A DNA stretch of 12,825 nucleotides from an uncultured Actinoplanes sp. (GTDB taxonomy: Bacteria; Actinomycetota; Actinomycetes; Mycobacteriales; Micromonosporaceae), in assembly GCA_934667465.1 (NCBI GenBank), contig CAKUMG010000072.1:1-12825 (forward strand). The letters run 5' to 3'. A program made the position numbers and the translations under genes. Shown here one piece after another: positions 1 to 7,164 of the stretch (position 1 is its first letter; each line of letters starts with the position of its first letter). Below the pieces are notes generated by a model. The model saw only the letters and a program-made list of their open reading frames with translations, was not told where the DNA came from and did not search any database.

Positions 1-54
1 GGCGACCAGCCGGGCCATCGCACCACGCGACCGTTCGCCCGTGGCTTCCACCAT
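1..54 (-). CDS. 5' end of an unidentified gene, possibly an HTH regulator (partial)
   Basis: The first 18 codons of a gene read off the left edge. The ATG at 54-52 follows a GGGGGG ribosome-binding stretch about 8 nt upstream, and the start lies 15 nt past the nitroreductase stop (70-72), so it is probably the next gene of the same operon. The visible N-terminus reads MVEATGERSRGAMARLVA. This resembles the start of winged-helix ArsR/SufR-like regulators, which often begin with a GERSRGxxxRLL segment before the helix-turn-helix, but 18 residues cannot settle it. The start is well supported by codon use and the ribosome-binding site; the family is a guess. Confidence 0.5.
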   Translation of the reverse strand, partial: MVEATGERSRGAMARLVA

Positions 55-69
55 ATGTCCAACCCCCCG

Positions 70-1086
70 TCAGAGACTCCCCTTCCCTCGTCGGCCGGTC
101 CGGGGAATCCCTGAGCGGCCATCGGAGGACTGCGCGGATCGGCCGGCCGGCAGCCGCGCAGAGCGGATCGGCCCCGCAGGCAGCCGCGCGGAGCGGGGCG
201 GCTCGTGCCGGGGCCGGCCGACCCGGAACACCGCCAGCGGGAGCGCCCCGACCCGGCCGGCCAGCCGCGCCGCGGTCGAGGGGCAGTCGATCAGCTGGCT
301 CAGCGGATGCACGGCGAGCCCGTGCCTGCCCAGGGTCAGCCACGTACGCAGCAGCCGCCGCCCCGCCTCCCGTGGATCCTCGCCGGGCCTCCCGGTGAGC
401 ACGAAGACGCTGCCGTCGTACCGCAGCACCCCCCGGCTCCCGGCAGCCAGTGCCGCGGGCAACCCCCACGGCCGCAGCACCCGGTAGCCGCGCAGCGCCA
501 CATCGAGGGCCCGCGCCGCGACCCGCCCGAGCCCCAGCGCCGGCCCGGTCAGCCCGTCCTCGCCGTAGCGGGGGTCGCGCGGGTCCAGCCGCAGCCACGC
601 CCGCAGCTCCCCCACCACCGGCGGCGAGCCGAACATCCACCGGTCGGCCCGCGCCAGATCCGCTGCCAGCTCCCGGCTCGGCACGTGCACCAGCCCGTCC
701 TCCAGGCCACGCACATCACCCGGAAGAACAACCCCCGGCCGGTATGCGCCACGCGCGACCCGCCGCGCGGCAACGTCCCCGGCGGTGAACGGGGTGGCAT
801 ACACCCGCGCGGCGCGCACCAGCCGGATCCGCCCGTCCCCGTCGAGCGCGCAGCCGACCGCGAGCCCGGCACCGGCGGCCACGATCAGGCACGTCTCCGC
901 GAACGCGCCCAGCCCCAGCGCCAGGTCCCGGCCCGTCGGATCCGACGCGGGCAGCGACCGGGCCGGGTCCACGCCGATCACCACCTCGTCCGCCCGGTAG
1001 TCCAGCGTCCACGGCTGCGTGTTGTGCGCGCTCGGCGCCCGCCGGAAGACCGCCTCGTGCGCGCGCAGTTCGTCGACCCAGGTCAT
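70..1086 (-). CDS. Acg-type nitroreductase family flavoprotein
   Basis: This 338-aa protein is a probable FMN-dependent oxidoreductase of the nitroreductase superfamily, in the Acg-like branch. What shows this: APSAHNTQPW at residues 17-26, the usual N-terminal FMN/substrate signature of the branch; SDPTGRDLALGLGAFAE at 48-64; GLAVHPLSQLID at 256-267; and a final strand FRVGRP at 287-292, where relatives normally end. About 45 extra residues follow, basic and proline-rich, with RSARLPAG repeated because of a 30-bp DNA duplication (149-166 and 179-196). The ATG overlaps the stop of the GNAT gene (ATGA, 1086-1083), which fixes the start and implies translational coupling. The substrate is unknown. 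In this operon it could carry out redox tailoring of the product made by the upstream enzymes (inference). The alternative is a stress-induced flavin-sequestering protein like mycobacterial Acg. Confidence 0.85.
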   Translation of the reverse strand: MTWVDELRAHEAVFRRAPSAHNTQPWTLDYRADEVVIGVDPARSLPASDPTGRDLALGLGAFAETCLIVAAGAGLAVGCALDGDGRIRLVRAARVYATPFTAGDVAARRVARGAYRPGVVLPGDVRGLEDGLVHVPSRELAADLARADRWMFGSPPVVGELRAWLRLDPRDPRYGEDGLTGPALGLGRVAARALDVALRGYRVLRPWGLPAALAAGSRGVLRYDGSVFVLTGRPGEDPREAGRRLLRTWLTLGRHGLAVHPLSQLIDCPSTAARLAGRVGALPLAVFRVGRPRHEPPRSARLPAGPIRSARLPAGRSAQSSDGRSGIPRTGRRGKGSL

Positions 1087-2165
1087 GCCGCACCCCGCCG
1101 GCCGGCTTCCGAGCCGGGGAGAGCGGCACCCCGCTCGTAGAACGTGTACCCGTGCAGCTCCCGCCCGCCGGCCGACCGGTACGACGCCGCGGACGCCGCG
1201 TTGTCGCGCTCCACGAACGTACTGCGCAGCGCCCGGTACCCCGCCGCCGCCAGGTGCCGGTGCAGCTCGCGGGACAGCAGCGTCATGTGCCCCCGCCCCT
1301 GCTCCCCCGGCACTACCCCCTTGACCACGAGGACCGCGTCGCGCCGGTACCGGGCCCGGGTGGCGAGCAGGCGCAGCTGCTCGACCGGGCCCAGCCGTCC
1401 GCCCGTACGCATCAGGAATGCCGAGATGTCCGGGACCGCGATGACGAACGCGACCGGCCGGCCGTCCTTCTCCAGCCACAGCAGCAGCCCCTCGTCGAGC
1501 AGGTACGCGAGCCCGTCGGTCTGCTCGGCCAGCTGCGCGGCGCTGATCTCGGTGTAGTAGCCCAGCTGCGCGAAGCTCGCGTTGAGCATCTCCCGCAGGA
1601 TCGGCAGCTGCTCCCGCAAGCGGCGGCGGCTCCCGTGCCGGATTTCCCAGCCCGCGCCCGGCGTCGGAGAAGAAGCAGGACGAACAGGCACGATCCACGT
1701 GTCCGCCTCGAAGCGGCGGGTGAAGCCGTGCCGCTCGTACATCGCGGGGTAGTAACCCGGGTTCCACGCCGAGTCGACGAAGCCGCGCTCGCCGAACCCG
1801 CCCGTGATGACGCCGCCGGTCTGGTTCGGCAGCAGCCCCACCGGGCCGAACAGCGCGCGCCCGCCCGCCTGCCGGGTCACCACGTCGGTGAGCGCGGTGA
1901 AGACGGCGTCGTCGTCGGTGAACTCGGCGTGCCCGAACAGCTGCCGCGGCCCCGCCTTGGCGTCGAAGGCCGCGTCGCGGTGGGTGGCGATGCGCCCGAC
2001 GGCGCGGCCCGCCAGGTCACGGACGAGGAAGAATTGGGCGGTACGGCGGTGCCGGGCGACCGTGGGCCGCGGCACCGGCACGTAGCGGTCGCGCGGGTGC
2101 AGCCGCAGCGGGAGGTCCAGGAAGTCGCGGAGGTCGGCCCGCGACCGGACCGGGACGGCCCTCAC
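1083..2165 (-). CDS. GNAT-family N-acyltransferase, YghO-like
   Basis: A 360-aa protein of the long GNAT type often called YghO-like. The N-terminal half has the family pattern: VRSRADLRDFLDLPLRLHPRD at residues 6-26, VGRIATHRD at 56-64, then LFGHAEFTDDDAVF (76-89) and WNPGYYPAMYERHGF (134-148). The C-terminal half carries the acetyl-CoA loop VVPGEQGRGHMTLL (284-297) and a closing ERDNAASAASYRSAGG stretch (319-334), typical of the last GNAT helix and strand. The start chosen is the GTG at 2165. It overlaps the stop of the 149-aa gene as GTGA and the homology begins there; the open frame upstream (to 2345) reads as low-complexity basic sequence. The stop overlaps the nitroreductase start by 4 nt. 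The protein is presumably cytoplasmic. The acceptor is unknown; context suggests an amine joined to an acyl group activated by the PaaK-like enzyme (inference). Confidence 0.8.
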   Translation of the reverse strand: MRAVPVRSRADLRDFLDLPLRLHPRDRYVPVPRPTVARHRRTAQFFLVRDLAGRAVGRIATHRDAAFDAKAGPRQLFGHAEFTDDDAVFTALTDVVTRQAGGRALFGPVGLLPNQTGGVITGGFGERGFVDSAWNPGYYPAMYERHGFTRRFEADTWIVPVRPASSPTPGAGWEIRHGSRRRLREQLPILREMLNASFAQLGYYTEISAAQLAEQTDGLAYLLDEGLLLWLEKDGRPVAFVIAVPDISAFLMRTGGRLGPVEQLRLLATRARYRRDAVLVVKGVVPGEQGRGHMTLLSRELHRHLAAAGYRALRSTFVERDNAASAASYRSAGGRELHGYTFYERGAALPGSEAGRRGAA

Positions 2166-2611
2166 GAGCGGTGCACCGCCGGCCCGGTCTCCTCGGTGGA
2201 CAGCGGGCTCCACGACGGGATGTGCGCCATGGTGCCGTCCTCCGCGCGCCAGTGGCCGTTGCTGTATCCGTGTGCGTCCGCGGCGTACAGGCGGATGAAT
2301 CCCGCAGTCGCCTGGCGCTCGTCGCCGCTGTCGGTGAGCCAGCACATCAGATCGCGGTGGTGCTTGCTGCGCGCGAACTTGAGCATCGCGTCGCGGTCGG
2401 CGAAGAACGCGATGGTGCCGAGCGTGAACGGGAACTGGTAGTAGACGGTGTGCCAGCGGTAACCGGGCATCCGCTTCATCCGGCGGATCATCGGCGACCA
2501 GGTGCGGATGGTGTGCAGCATCGGGCGCAGCCCGGTGTAACGGGTCGCCCCGATGAACATGGCGGTCGCCTGCCCCTGAGGCGGCGCGGCGGAGAAGTCG
2601 GTGGTCCTCAT
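2162..2611 (-). CDS. Small dimeric alpha/beta-barrel-like protein (DUF4188-like), unknown function
   Basis: A 149-aa soluble protein with no signal peptide or membrane helix. It has the strand-helix layout of dimeric alpha/beta-barrel monooxygenase-like proteins: MFIGATRYTGLRPMLHTI near residues 18-35, a basic helix RTWSPMIRRMKRMPGY (36-51), strands TVYYQFPFTLGTIAFF (55-70), a helix ADRDAMLKFARSKHHRDLMCW (71-91) with a paired His, and a last strand region GFIRLYAADAHGYSNGHWRAE (104-124). This arrangement recalls DUF4188 proteins, but I cannot align them without a search. The ATG at 2611 overlaps the stop of the adenylate-forming gene (ATGA), and the stop overlaps the GNAT start (GTGA). It is therefore the second cistron of a tightly coupled operon, and may be an oxygenase, isomerase or binding partner acting on the activated acid (inference). 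Confidence 0.7.
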   Translation of the reverse strand: MRTTDFSAAPPQGQATAMFIGATRYTGLRPMLHTIRTWSPMIRRMKRMPGYRWHTVYYQFPFTLGTIAFFADRDAMLKFARSKHHRDLMCWLTDSGDERQATAGFIRLYAADAHGYSNGHWRAEDGTMAHIPSWSPLSTEETGPAVHRS

Positions 2612-4143
2612 GCTGCAGCTCCCCGGATGAGATAGACGTTCTTGATGCCGGTGTGCGCGAACGGGCCGGTGCCGTGCTCGTGGACCTCGACGCCGAGGTC
2701 GCCGGCGGACGGGTCCTCGGTCAGCGACGCGGCGAAGTCCCGGCTCGCCGACGCGAGGTGGGCGAGCACGCCGGCGCGGCAGAGGTCGGCGAGCAGCCCG
2801 TGGTCCACCCGGGCGCCCGCCCGCAGCTGCAGGTGCACGACGGGGCGGCTCTCCAGGTCGGCACGCTCGCGCAGTTCGAGGCAGAAACCCTCGAGCATTG
2901 CCGCGTACGGGTTCCCGGCGTACAGGCCGTACTCGACGTCCTGCGGGTAGATGTGCGCGCCGAGGTACGAGATCGTGCTGTCGCGGCGCCCGTACAGGAA
3001 CAGCAGTGGCAGTTTCATCCCGTCGACCGCCAGGGCCGCCTCCGCCTCGGCGCGCGCGACCGGGTCGCCGATCGCGGCGAGGACCTCGGGCAGCGTGCGC
3101 AGCCGGCCCTCGTCGCCGATGTTGTAGCGGACCCGCGGGTTGATGACCGCCGTGGACGTCAGCGTGCAGAGGATCTCGTCGTCGGCGGTCGTCTCCAGGT
3201 ACGTCTCGAGCGGGTTGTACTGGAACACCATCGGCAGCCGCTGCTCGTCGTTTCCGAGCAGGGCGGTCTTGAAGGCATTGTCCGTACGCAGGCGGCGGCG
3301 CACCCAGACGGTGAGGTCCGTCTCGCCGGCCATCCCGATCGTCAGGTCGCTGGCGCCGTAGCCCGAGCGCACCTTGCGGAACCGCTGCTCCAGGTAGTCG
3401 CGCAGCGCCTCGGTCATGCCCTCGCCGCCGACCAGCCCGGAGATCCGGTACTCGCGCCACGGGAACCGCTCCGCGTCGAGCTCGTCGCGCAGGCGCTTGA
3501 GGAACGGCGGGTACGCGGCGACGACGTACTCGAAATCCGGCCCGAAGTGCCGCAGCGTGTCGATGATCTTGCGCAGGTCCGGCCCGGTGTTCTTCACCAT
3601 CGCGATCCGCGCCATGGCGATCCCGGTGTTCGTGCCGGTCGCCCACGCCCCCATCGAGTACGCGTTGATGACGAACCGCCGCCGCCCCGGGAAGATCATC
3701 GTCGCGTACCCGGCCAGGTTCTTGTGCACCGACCGCAGCTCCCGCCGGCTGCGCACCCAGTTGAACGGCTGCCCCGACGACCCGGCCGACTCGTCCACCA
3801 CGCTGCCGGCGATCTCCAGCACGCCGCCCCTGCAGCGCTGCGGCTCCGGGTACGCCTTGACGTACGACTCCTTGCCGGTGGGCGGATAGCTGTCCAGGTC
3901 GAACCAGCGGAACCGCCACCCGTGCCGGCCCAGGAAGTCGCGGTACGCGGGCACGTCCAGCGCGGCGAACTGGCACGTCATCCACGCGTGCACCCGGGCG
4001 AACCGGCCCAGTCCCGGCCGGTAGTGCCGGGCCATGAACCGCCACACGGCCGGGTGCACGCGGTAGAGGGCGTAGACGCCGCTGAGCGCGTAACCGGCCA
4101 GTCGCAGCGTCCACTGCCGCAGGAAGCTCATCACGGGTTCCAC
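2608..4143 (-). CDS. PaaK/CoF-synthetase-like adenylate-forming enzyme
   Basis: A 511-aa member of the ANL adenylating superfamily, nearest to the phenylacetate-CoA ligase-like group annotated 'CoF synthetase'. Such enzymes activate a carboxylic acid with ATP and pass it to CoA or another acceptor. Visible motifs: the Ser/Gly-rich phosphate loop DESAGSSGQP (117-126); VVAAYPPFLKRLRDE (207-221) and GLVGGEGMTEALRDYL (236-251), typical of the group; the adenine-pocket motif GYGASD (261-266); YNIGDEG with D344; and the hinge segment YGRRDSTISYLGAHIYP (384-400). K501 in GIKNVYLIRG could be the catalytic C-terminal lysine. The start chosen is the GTG at 4143, with AGGGG 10 nt upstream; the ATG at 4131 is an alternative with a poorer ribosome-binding site. 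No carrier-protein gene is nearby. It is the first gene of the operon, and its substrate is unknown. Confidence 0.82.
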   Translation of the reverse strand: MEPVMSFLRQWTLRLAGYALSGVYALYRVHPAVWRFMARHYRPGLGRFARVHAWMTCQFAALDVPAYRDFLGRHGWRFRWFDLDSYPPTGKESYVKAYPEPQRCRGGVLEIAGSVVDESAGSSGQPFNWVRSRRELRSVHKNLAGYATMIFPGRRRFVINAYSMGAWATGTNTGIAMARIAMVKNTGPDLRKIIDTLRHFGPDFEYVVAAYPPFLKRLRDELDAERFPWREYRISGLVGGEGMTEALRDYLEQRFRKVRSGYGASDLTIGMAGETDLTVWVRRRLRTDNAFKTALLGNDEQRLPMVFQYNPLETYLETTADDEILCTLTSTAVINPRVRYNIGDEGRLRTLPEVLAAIGDPVARAEAEAALAVDGMKLPLLFLYGRRDSTISYLGAHIYPQDVEYGLYAGNPYAAMLEGFCLELRERADLESRPVVHLQLRAGARVDHGLLADLCRAGVLAHLASASRDFAASLTEDPSAGDLGVEVHEHGTGPFAHTGIKNVYLIRGAAA

Positions 4144-4179
4144 GCTAGGAATTCCCCTGGTCCCGCCGCGTGCGCCGGG

Positions 4180-4200
4180 GTACTCAGATCGCCTGAGTAC
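4180..4200. promoter_or_regulatory. Perfect inverted repeat, candidate operator
   Basis: GTACTCAG, a 5-nt spacer ATCGC, then CTGAGTAC: two perfect 8-bp arms. It sits 37-57 nt before the GTG of the adenylate-forming gene, the usual place for a repressor or activator dimer site of the operon reading leftward. It has no T tract and lies about 105 nt past the stop of the VWA-domain gene, so a terminator is less likely. I do not know the binding protein; the regulator-like fragment at 1-54 is one candidate (inference). Confidence 0.45.
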
Positions 4201-4221
4201 GCCCTCCTGCCCTCACCGGGC

Positions 4222-4315
4222 CGCGCCTCACCGGTCCGGGCCTCGCTGGTCGGCGCGCCTCACCGGTCCGGGCTGCGCTGGTCGGCGCGCCTCACCGATC
4301 CGCCTCACTGGTCGG
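4222..4315. repeat. Three tandem 30-32 bp repeats overlapping the end of the VWA gene
   Basis: Units lie at 4222-4253, 4254-4285 and 4286-4315. Each begins CGCGCCTCACC and ends CTGGTCGG. The first two match at 30 of 32 positions; the third is 2 nt shorter and more diverged. The third unit overlaps the last codons and stop of the VWA-domain gene (stop 4305-4307), so the intergenic copies look like repeats of that gene's 3' end. There are too few units, and no spacers, for a CRISPR array. Confidence 0.85.
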
Positions 4316-5984
4316 CGCGTATCCGGACAAAGATCTCCTCCAGGGGGGTCGTGCGGGCGTCGAAGACCTGGCCGCCGGTGAGCTCGGCGAGGGCGCGCAT
4401 CTCCGGCTCGTCGCTCTCGCCGAACAGCACCGGGAACACCGGCACGTTGCCCGCCGGCCCGTCGAGACCGCGCCAATAGGCGGTGAAGGCGGCCAGGTCG
4501 CGGCCCGCGGTGGTGCGCCCGTCGGTGAGCAGCACGACCGTGGTGATCCGGTCCGGGTCCCGGGCGGCCTGCTTCCCGACGATGCGGTGCGCCACCACGA
4601 GCGCCTCGTACAGGGCGGTGTCGCCGCCGGCGCGCAGTCCCGCGGCGTACCCCCGGATGTCCTGCAAGGTCGTGGCCGGGTCGGTGGCGGGCAGCTCGAA
4701 GGTGCGCGGCGCGGCGGGGCGGCCCCGGAACGGCACCAGGGTGGCCTGCTCGCGCTCCTGGAAGCGGGCCGCGGCGGGCGGGCCCTCGGTGGCGAGCCGG
4801 GTCAGCGCGGCCCGCAGCGCGTCGAGCCGCGGGCCGGCCATCGACCCGGAGACATCGAGCACGTAGACCGTGCGCGCGGGCCGGCGCAGCTGCCCGTAGT
4901 ACTCGGCGACGAGCTTGTCCACGACGCCCCGGCCGGTGGGGAACGGCAGCTCGAACAGCCGCTCCGCGGGGACCGGGCCGTCGGACCCCGGCACCGCGAC
5001 GCCGGGCACCACCGGGCGCCGCTTGGTCCGCTGGGCGATCTCGGCCTGCACCGCCGGGCGGCGCAGATGGTCGGCGAGCCGCCGGTAGGCGTCCCGCGCC
5101 TCCGGGCCGGCGTCGTCGAGCAGCGTGAGCGGGTAATCCGCGGTCGCGACGCCGTCGCTCGGGTAGATCAGCTCCAGCGGCTCGCGCAGCCGGCCGGACG
5201 CGTTCAGCGACAGCAGCACGGACTCGTAGTCGACCAGGCCGTCCGCCGCCGCGGGCGCGCCCTGAGCCCGTACATAGGCGTCGATCAACGCGGTCGACGA
5301 GTGGGCCTTGAGGGACTGGGCGCCGAACAGGCCGCGCAGCGGGGCGGCTGCGTCCCGGACCCCCTGCTCGCGCAGCGCGGTGCCGGTGCCCGAGAGGGCG
5401 GTGGCCACGCCGACCAGCGCGGAGACGCCGGCGTGCGAGGCCGACGGGTCCGCCATGCCGAACGTGAACCCGTGCCGCCCGGCCGCCGCGGCGATCTCGG
5501 CCCAGCCGATCGCCCGGCCCCGCCAGCCGAGCCGGTCGACGACGCTGCGGCGCAGCCCGAGGACCACCGGCGTGGCCATGGTCCGGGTGCTCGTGGCGAG
5601 CCGGGCCGCGGCCGCCGGATCGGCCCGCAGATAGGTGCCGGACGCCGTCCACACGGCCTCGTGATCGCGCCCCGCCTCGCCGGTGGCGACCAGCCGGGCC
5701 GCCTCCCGGGTGGTGGTCGGGCTCAGCTCGACGGTCACGCCGGTGGCGGCCGCGGCCTCGCGCAGCACCGGTTCCAGGTCCGCCAGCTCGCCGTCGGCGA
5801 GCACCCGCAGCCGGTACGGCGGTCCGGACTCCCCCTCGGGCCGGTCACCGGCACCGGCACCGCTGCCGCCCGCCCCGCTCCCGCCCGCTACGCCGCCGCC
5901 CGTTTCGCTGCCGCCCAGCAGGCCGAGGATCGCGAGCAGGAGCGCGATCCACTGGGTCCGGCGCCCCGCACGGTCAGAGGCCAT
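4305..5984 (-). CDS. Substrate-binding-like plus von Willebrand A domain protein, membrane-anchored
   Basis: A 559-aa extracytoplasmic protein. Residues 12-24 form a hydrophobic N-terminal segment after basic residues, with no lipobox cysteine, so it is either a signal anchor or a secretion signal. A Gly/Ser/Ala-rich linker follows (24-50). Residues about 57-335 resemble a type II periplasmic binding fold (GMADPSASHAGVSAL at 176-190; VDYESVLLSLN at 251-261; LELIYPSDG at 270-278). Residues about 370-556 are a von Willebrand A domain with an intact metal-ion site: DVSGS (D377, S379, S381), T456 in GGDT and D488 in LLTDGR. Such domains bind protein partners through Mg2+. The ATG at 5984 overlaps the upstream gene by 11 nt (its stop is at 5974-5976), so the two are co-translated. 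The pair may act as a surface receptor or stress-related complex (inference). No transporter permease or ATPase gene is beside it. Confidence 0.85.
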   Translation of the reverse strand: MASDRAGRRTQWIALLLAILGLLGGSETGGGVAGGSGAGGSGAGAGDRPEGESGPPYRLRVLADGELADLEPVLREAAAATGVTVELSPTTTREAARLVATGEAGRDHEAVWTASGTYLRADPAAAARLATSTRTMATPVVLGLRRSVVDRLGWRGRAIGWAEIAAAAGRHGFTFGMADPSASHAGVSALVGVATALSGTGTALREQGVRDAAAPLRGLFGAQSLKAHSSTALIDAYVRAQGAPAAADGLVDYESVLLSLNASGRLREPLELIYPSDGVATADYPLTLLDDAGPEARDAYRRLADHLRRPAVQAEIAQRTKRRPVVPGVAVPGSDGPVPAERLFELPFPTGRGVVDKLVAEYYGQLRRPARTVYVLDVSGSMAGPRLDALRAALTRLATEGPPAAARFQEREQATLVPFRGRPAAPRTFELPATDPATTLQDIRGYAAGLRAGGDTALYEALVVAHRIVGKQAARDPDRITTVVLLTDGRTTAGRDLAAFTAYWRGLDGPAGNVPVFPVLFGESDEPEMRALAELTGGQVFDARTTPLEEIFVRIRADQ

Positions 5985-7047
5985 CGATCAGGCCCTCCAG
6001 AATCTCGTGCTTCGGGACCGGCACCGAGGCCACGATCGGCGGGCGCCCGGCCGAGGCGGCGTCGGTGTAGCCCCAGTCGGCCCGGGCCCGTTCGCGGATC
6101 GGCCCCTTGTCGATCAGCAGACGCGCCAGCTTCTTCCCCGCCTCGGTGCGCGAGATCAGGATGTTGTCGGAGGCCACGTTGACCGTCGGATACATCGCCA
6201 CGACCCCGGGGTGCTTCGCGGCGAGGAAGTCGTTCTCGTAGACGAGGGCCATCGGGAGGTCGCCGCTGAGGAACTTGTCCATCAGGTCGGGGGTGCGCGT
6301 CGGCATGTCGCCCTGTGGCTCGAAGCAGAGGCGCACCTGCTCGATCACCTCACGGACGTCCTCGTCGTCCTTCACGACGTCGTTGTCGTTGGCCAGGTAA
6401 CTGACGATCGCGACGAACATGGCGGCCGAGTTCGACAGCTGCGGGTCGGTGGTGCTGACCAGCATGGCGACGGGGCTGGGATAAACGGCCGCCGCGTCGC
6501 GGATGTCGACCCACCGGCGGCCCGCCTTCACCTGGTCCAGGTAGGCGGCGACGTCGAACTCCCACGCACCGCCCGGCAGGGGCCGCGCGACCGCGGCCTG
6601 CTGCAGCAGGGCGGTGAGCGGTTCGCGGGTGACGACCACCATCGGCGACGAGAACCACGAGCGCTTGGCGGCGCCCGGCAGCTGCGCGGCGACCAGCTTG
6701 GACTGCACCTCGCTGCCGGACACGACGAGGTCGTACCGGGTCAGGTCGATGTCCTGGGGCTTACGGGTGCCGAACGGCGTCTGCCGCACGTCGAGGCCCT
6801 CCTCCTCGATCGCCGCCTTCATCCCGGCGTCGTCGAGCATCGGCAGGTTACCGGCGACCGTGACGACGGTCAGCGGCTGGCGGGTCAGCACCGCGGCGAC
6901 CGCGACGCCCGCGCTCAGCACGGAGACCGCTACGAAGATCAGGATGGTCCGGGCCGGCCAGCGGCGGGACGGGCCGGGCGGGTCCTCCGGCGGCTGACTG
7001 TCACGGGGCTTGTCGCGGACAGCGACTCTCTTGGCACGCACCGCCAT
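5974..7047 (-). CDS. Membrane-anchored substrate-binding-like protein
   Basis: A 357-aa protein with a basic, proline-rich cytoplasmic N-terminus (1-32), one membrane helix ARTILIFVAVSVLSAGVAVAA (about 32-52) and a large outer domain. That domain has features of type II solute-binding proteins: LVVSGSEVQSKLVAAQ, MVVVTREPLTALLQQ, STTDPQLSNSAAMFVAIVSY, and DLMDKFLSGDLPMALVYENDF. The SNSAAMF and YENDF segments are usual in the SBP_bac_11-like group. There is no lipobox, so it stays anchored by the helix. No permease or ATPase gene lies nearby, so transport is not its obvious job. Its partner is the VWA-domain protein, which has a similar binding fold and overlaps by 11 nt. The ATG at 7047 has no clear ribosome-binding site but follows TAGACT by 6 nt, suggesting a leaderless transcript. 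Confidence 0.8.
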   Translation of the reverse strand: MAVRAKRVAVRDKPRDSQPPEDPPGPSRRWPARTILIFVAVSVLSAGVAVAAVLTRQPLTVVTVAGNLPMLDDAGMKAAIEEEGLDVRQTPFGTRKPQDIDLTRYDLVVSGSEVQSKLVAAQLPGAAKRSWFSSPMVVVTREPLTALLQQAAVARPLPGGAWEFDVAAYLDQVKAGRRWVDIRDAAAVYPSPVAMLVSTTDPQLSNSAAMFVAIVSYLANDNDVVKDDEDVREVIEQVRLCFEPQGDMPTRTPDLMDKFLSGDLPMALVYENDFLAAKHPGVVAMYPTVNVASDNILISRTEAGKKLARLLIDKGPIRERARADWGYTDAASAGRPPIVASVPVPKHEILEGLIDGL

Positions 7048-7053
7048 GCGGCG

Positions 7054-7059
7054 AGTCTA
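7054..7059 (-). promoter_or_regulatory. Candidate -10 box of a leaderless promoter
   Basis: On the minus strand TAGACT fits the actinobacterial -10 consensus TANNNT and ends 6 nt before the ATG at 7047. No ribosome-binding site lies between them, so transcription would start at or beside the A of ATG, as in many leaderless actinobacterial genes. I see no good -35 box 17-18 nt upstream, which weakens the call. Confidence 0.4.
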
Positions 7060-7164
7060 GGAGCGATCTCGGCGACTCTCGCGCCCGCTGATCGTGATTC
7101 CTGTGTCGGGTAGCCGACGCAGCACGCTTCCGTCTGCGCCGGATGATCCTGTCATGCTGTCCGG

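Noticed and set aside
1087..1767. 565-codon frame extending the nitroreductase upstream to 1767
   Set aside because: The upstream part is the GNAT gene read out of phase; the ATG at 1086 directly precedes the nitroreductase N-terminal motif and overlaps the GNAT stop.
2162..4114. 650-codon minus-strand frame covering the adenylation gene and the 149-aa gene
   Set aside because: Only its last 149 codons are protein-like; the rest is out of phase with the adenylation enzyme, whose motifs lie in the other frame.
4222..4315. Tandem repeat as a CRISPR array
   Set aside because: The units abut without spacers, number only three, and one overlaps a coding end.
2653..4479. 608-codon plus-strand open frame
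   Set aside because: It lies opposite the adenylation gene, has Arg/Pro/Ala-biased translation without motifs, and runs through the intergenic repeat; typical antisense shadow in high-GC DNA. The same applies to 4587-6182, 5683-7113 and 1152-2441 on the plus strand.
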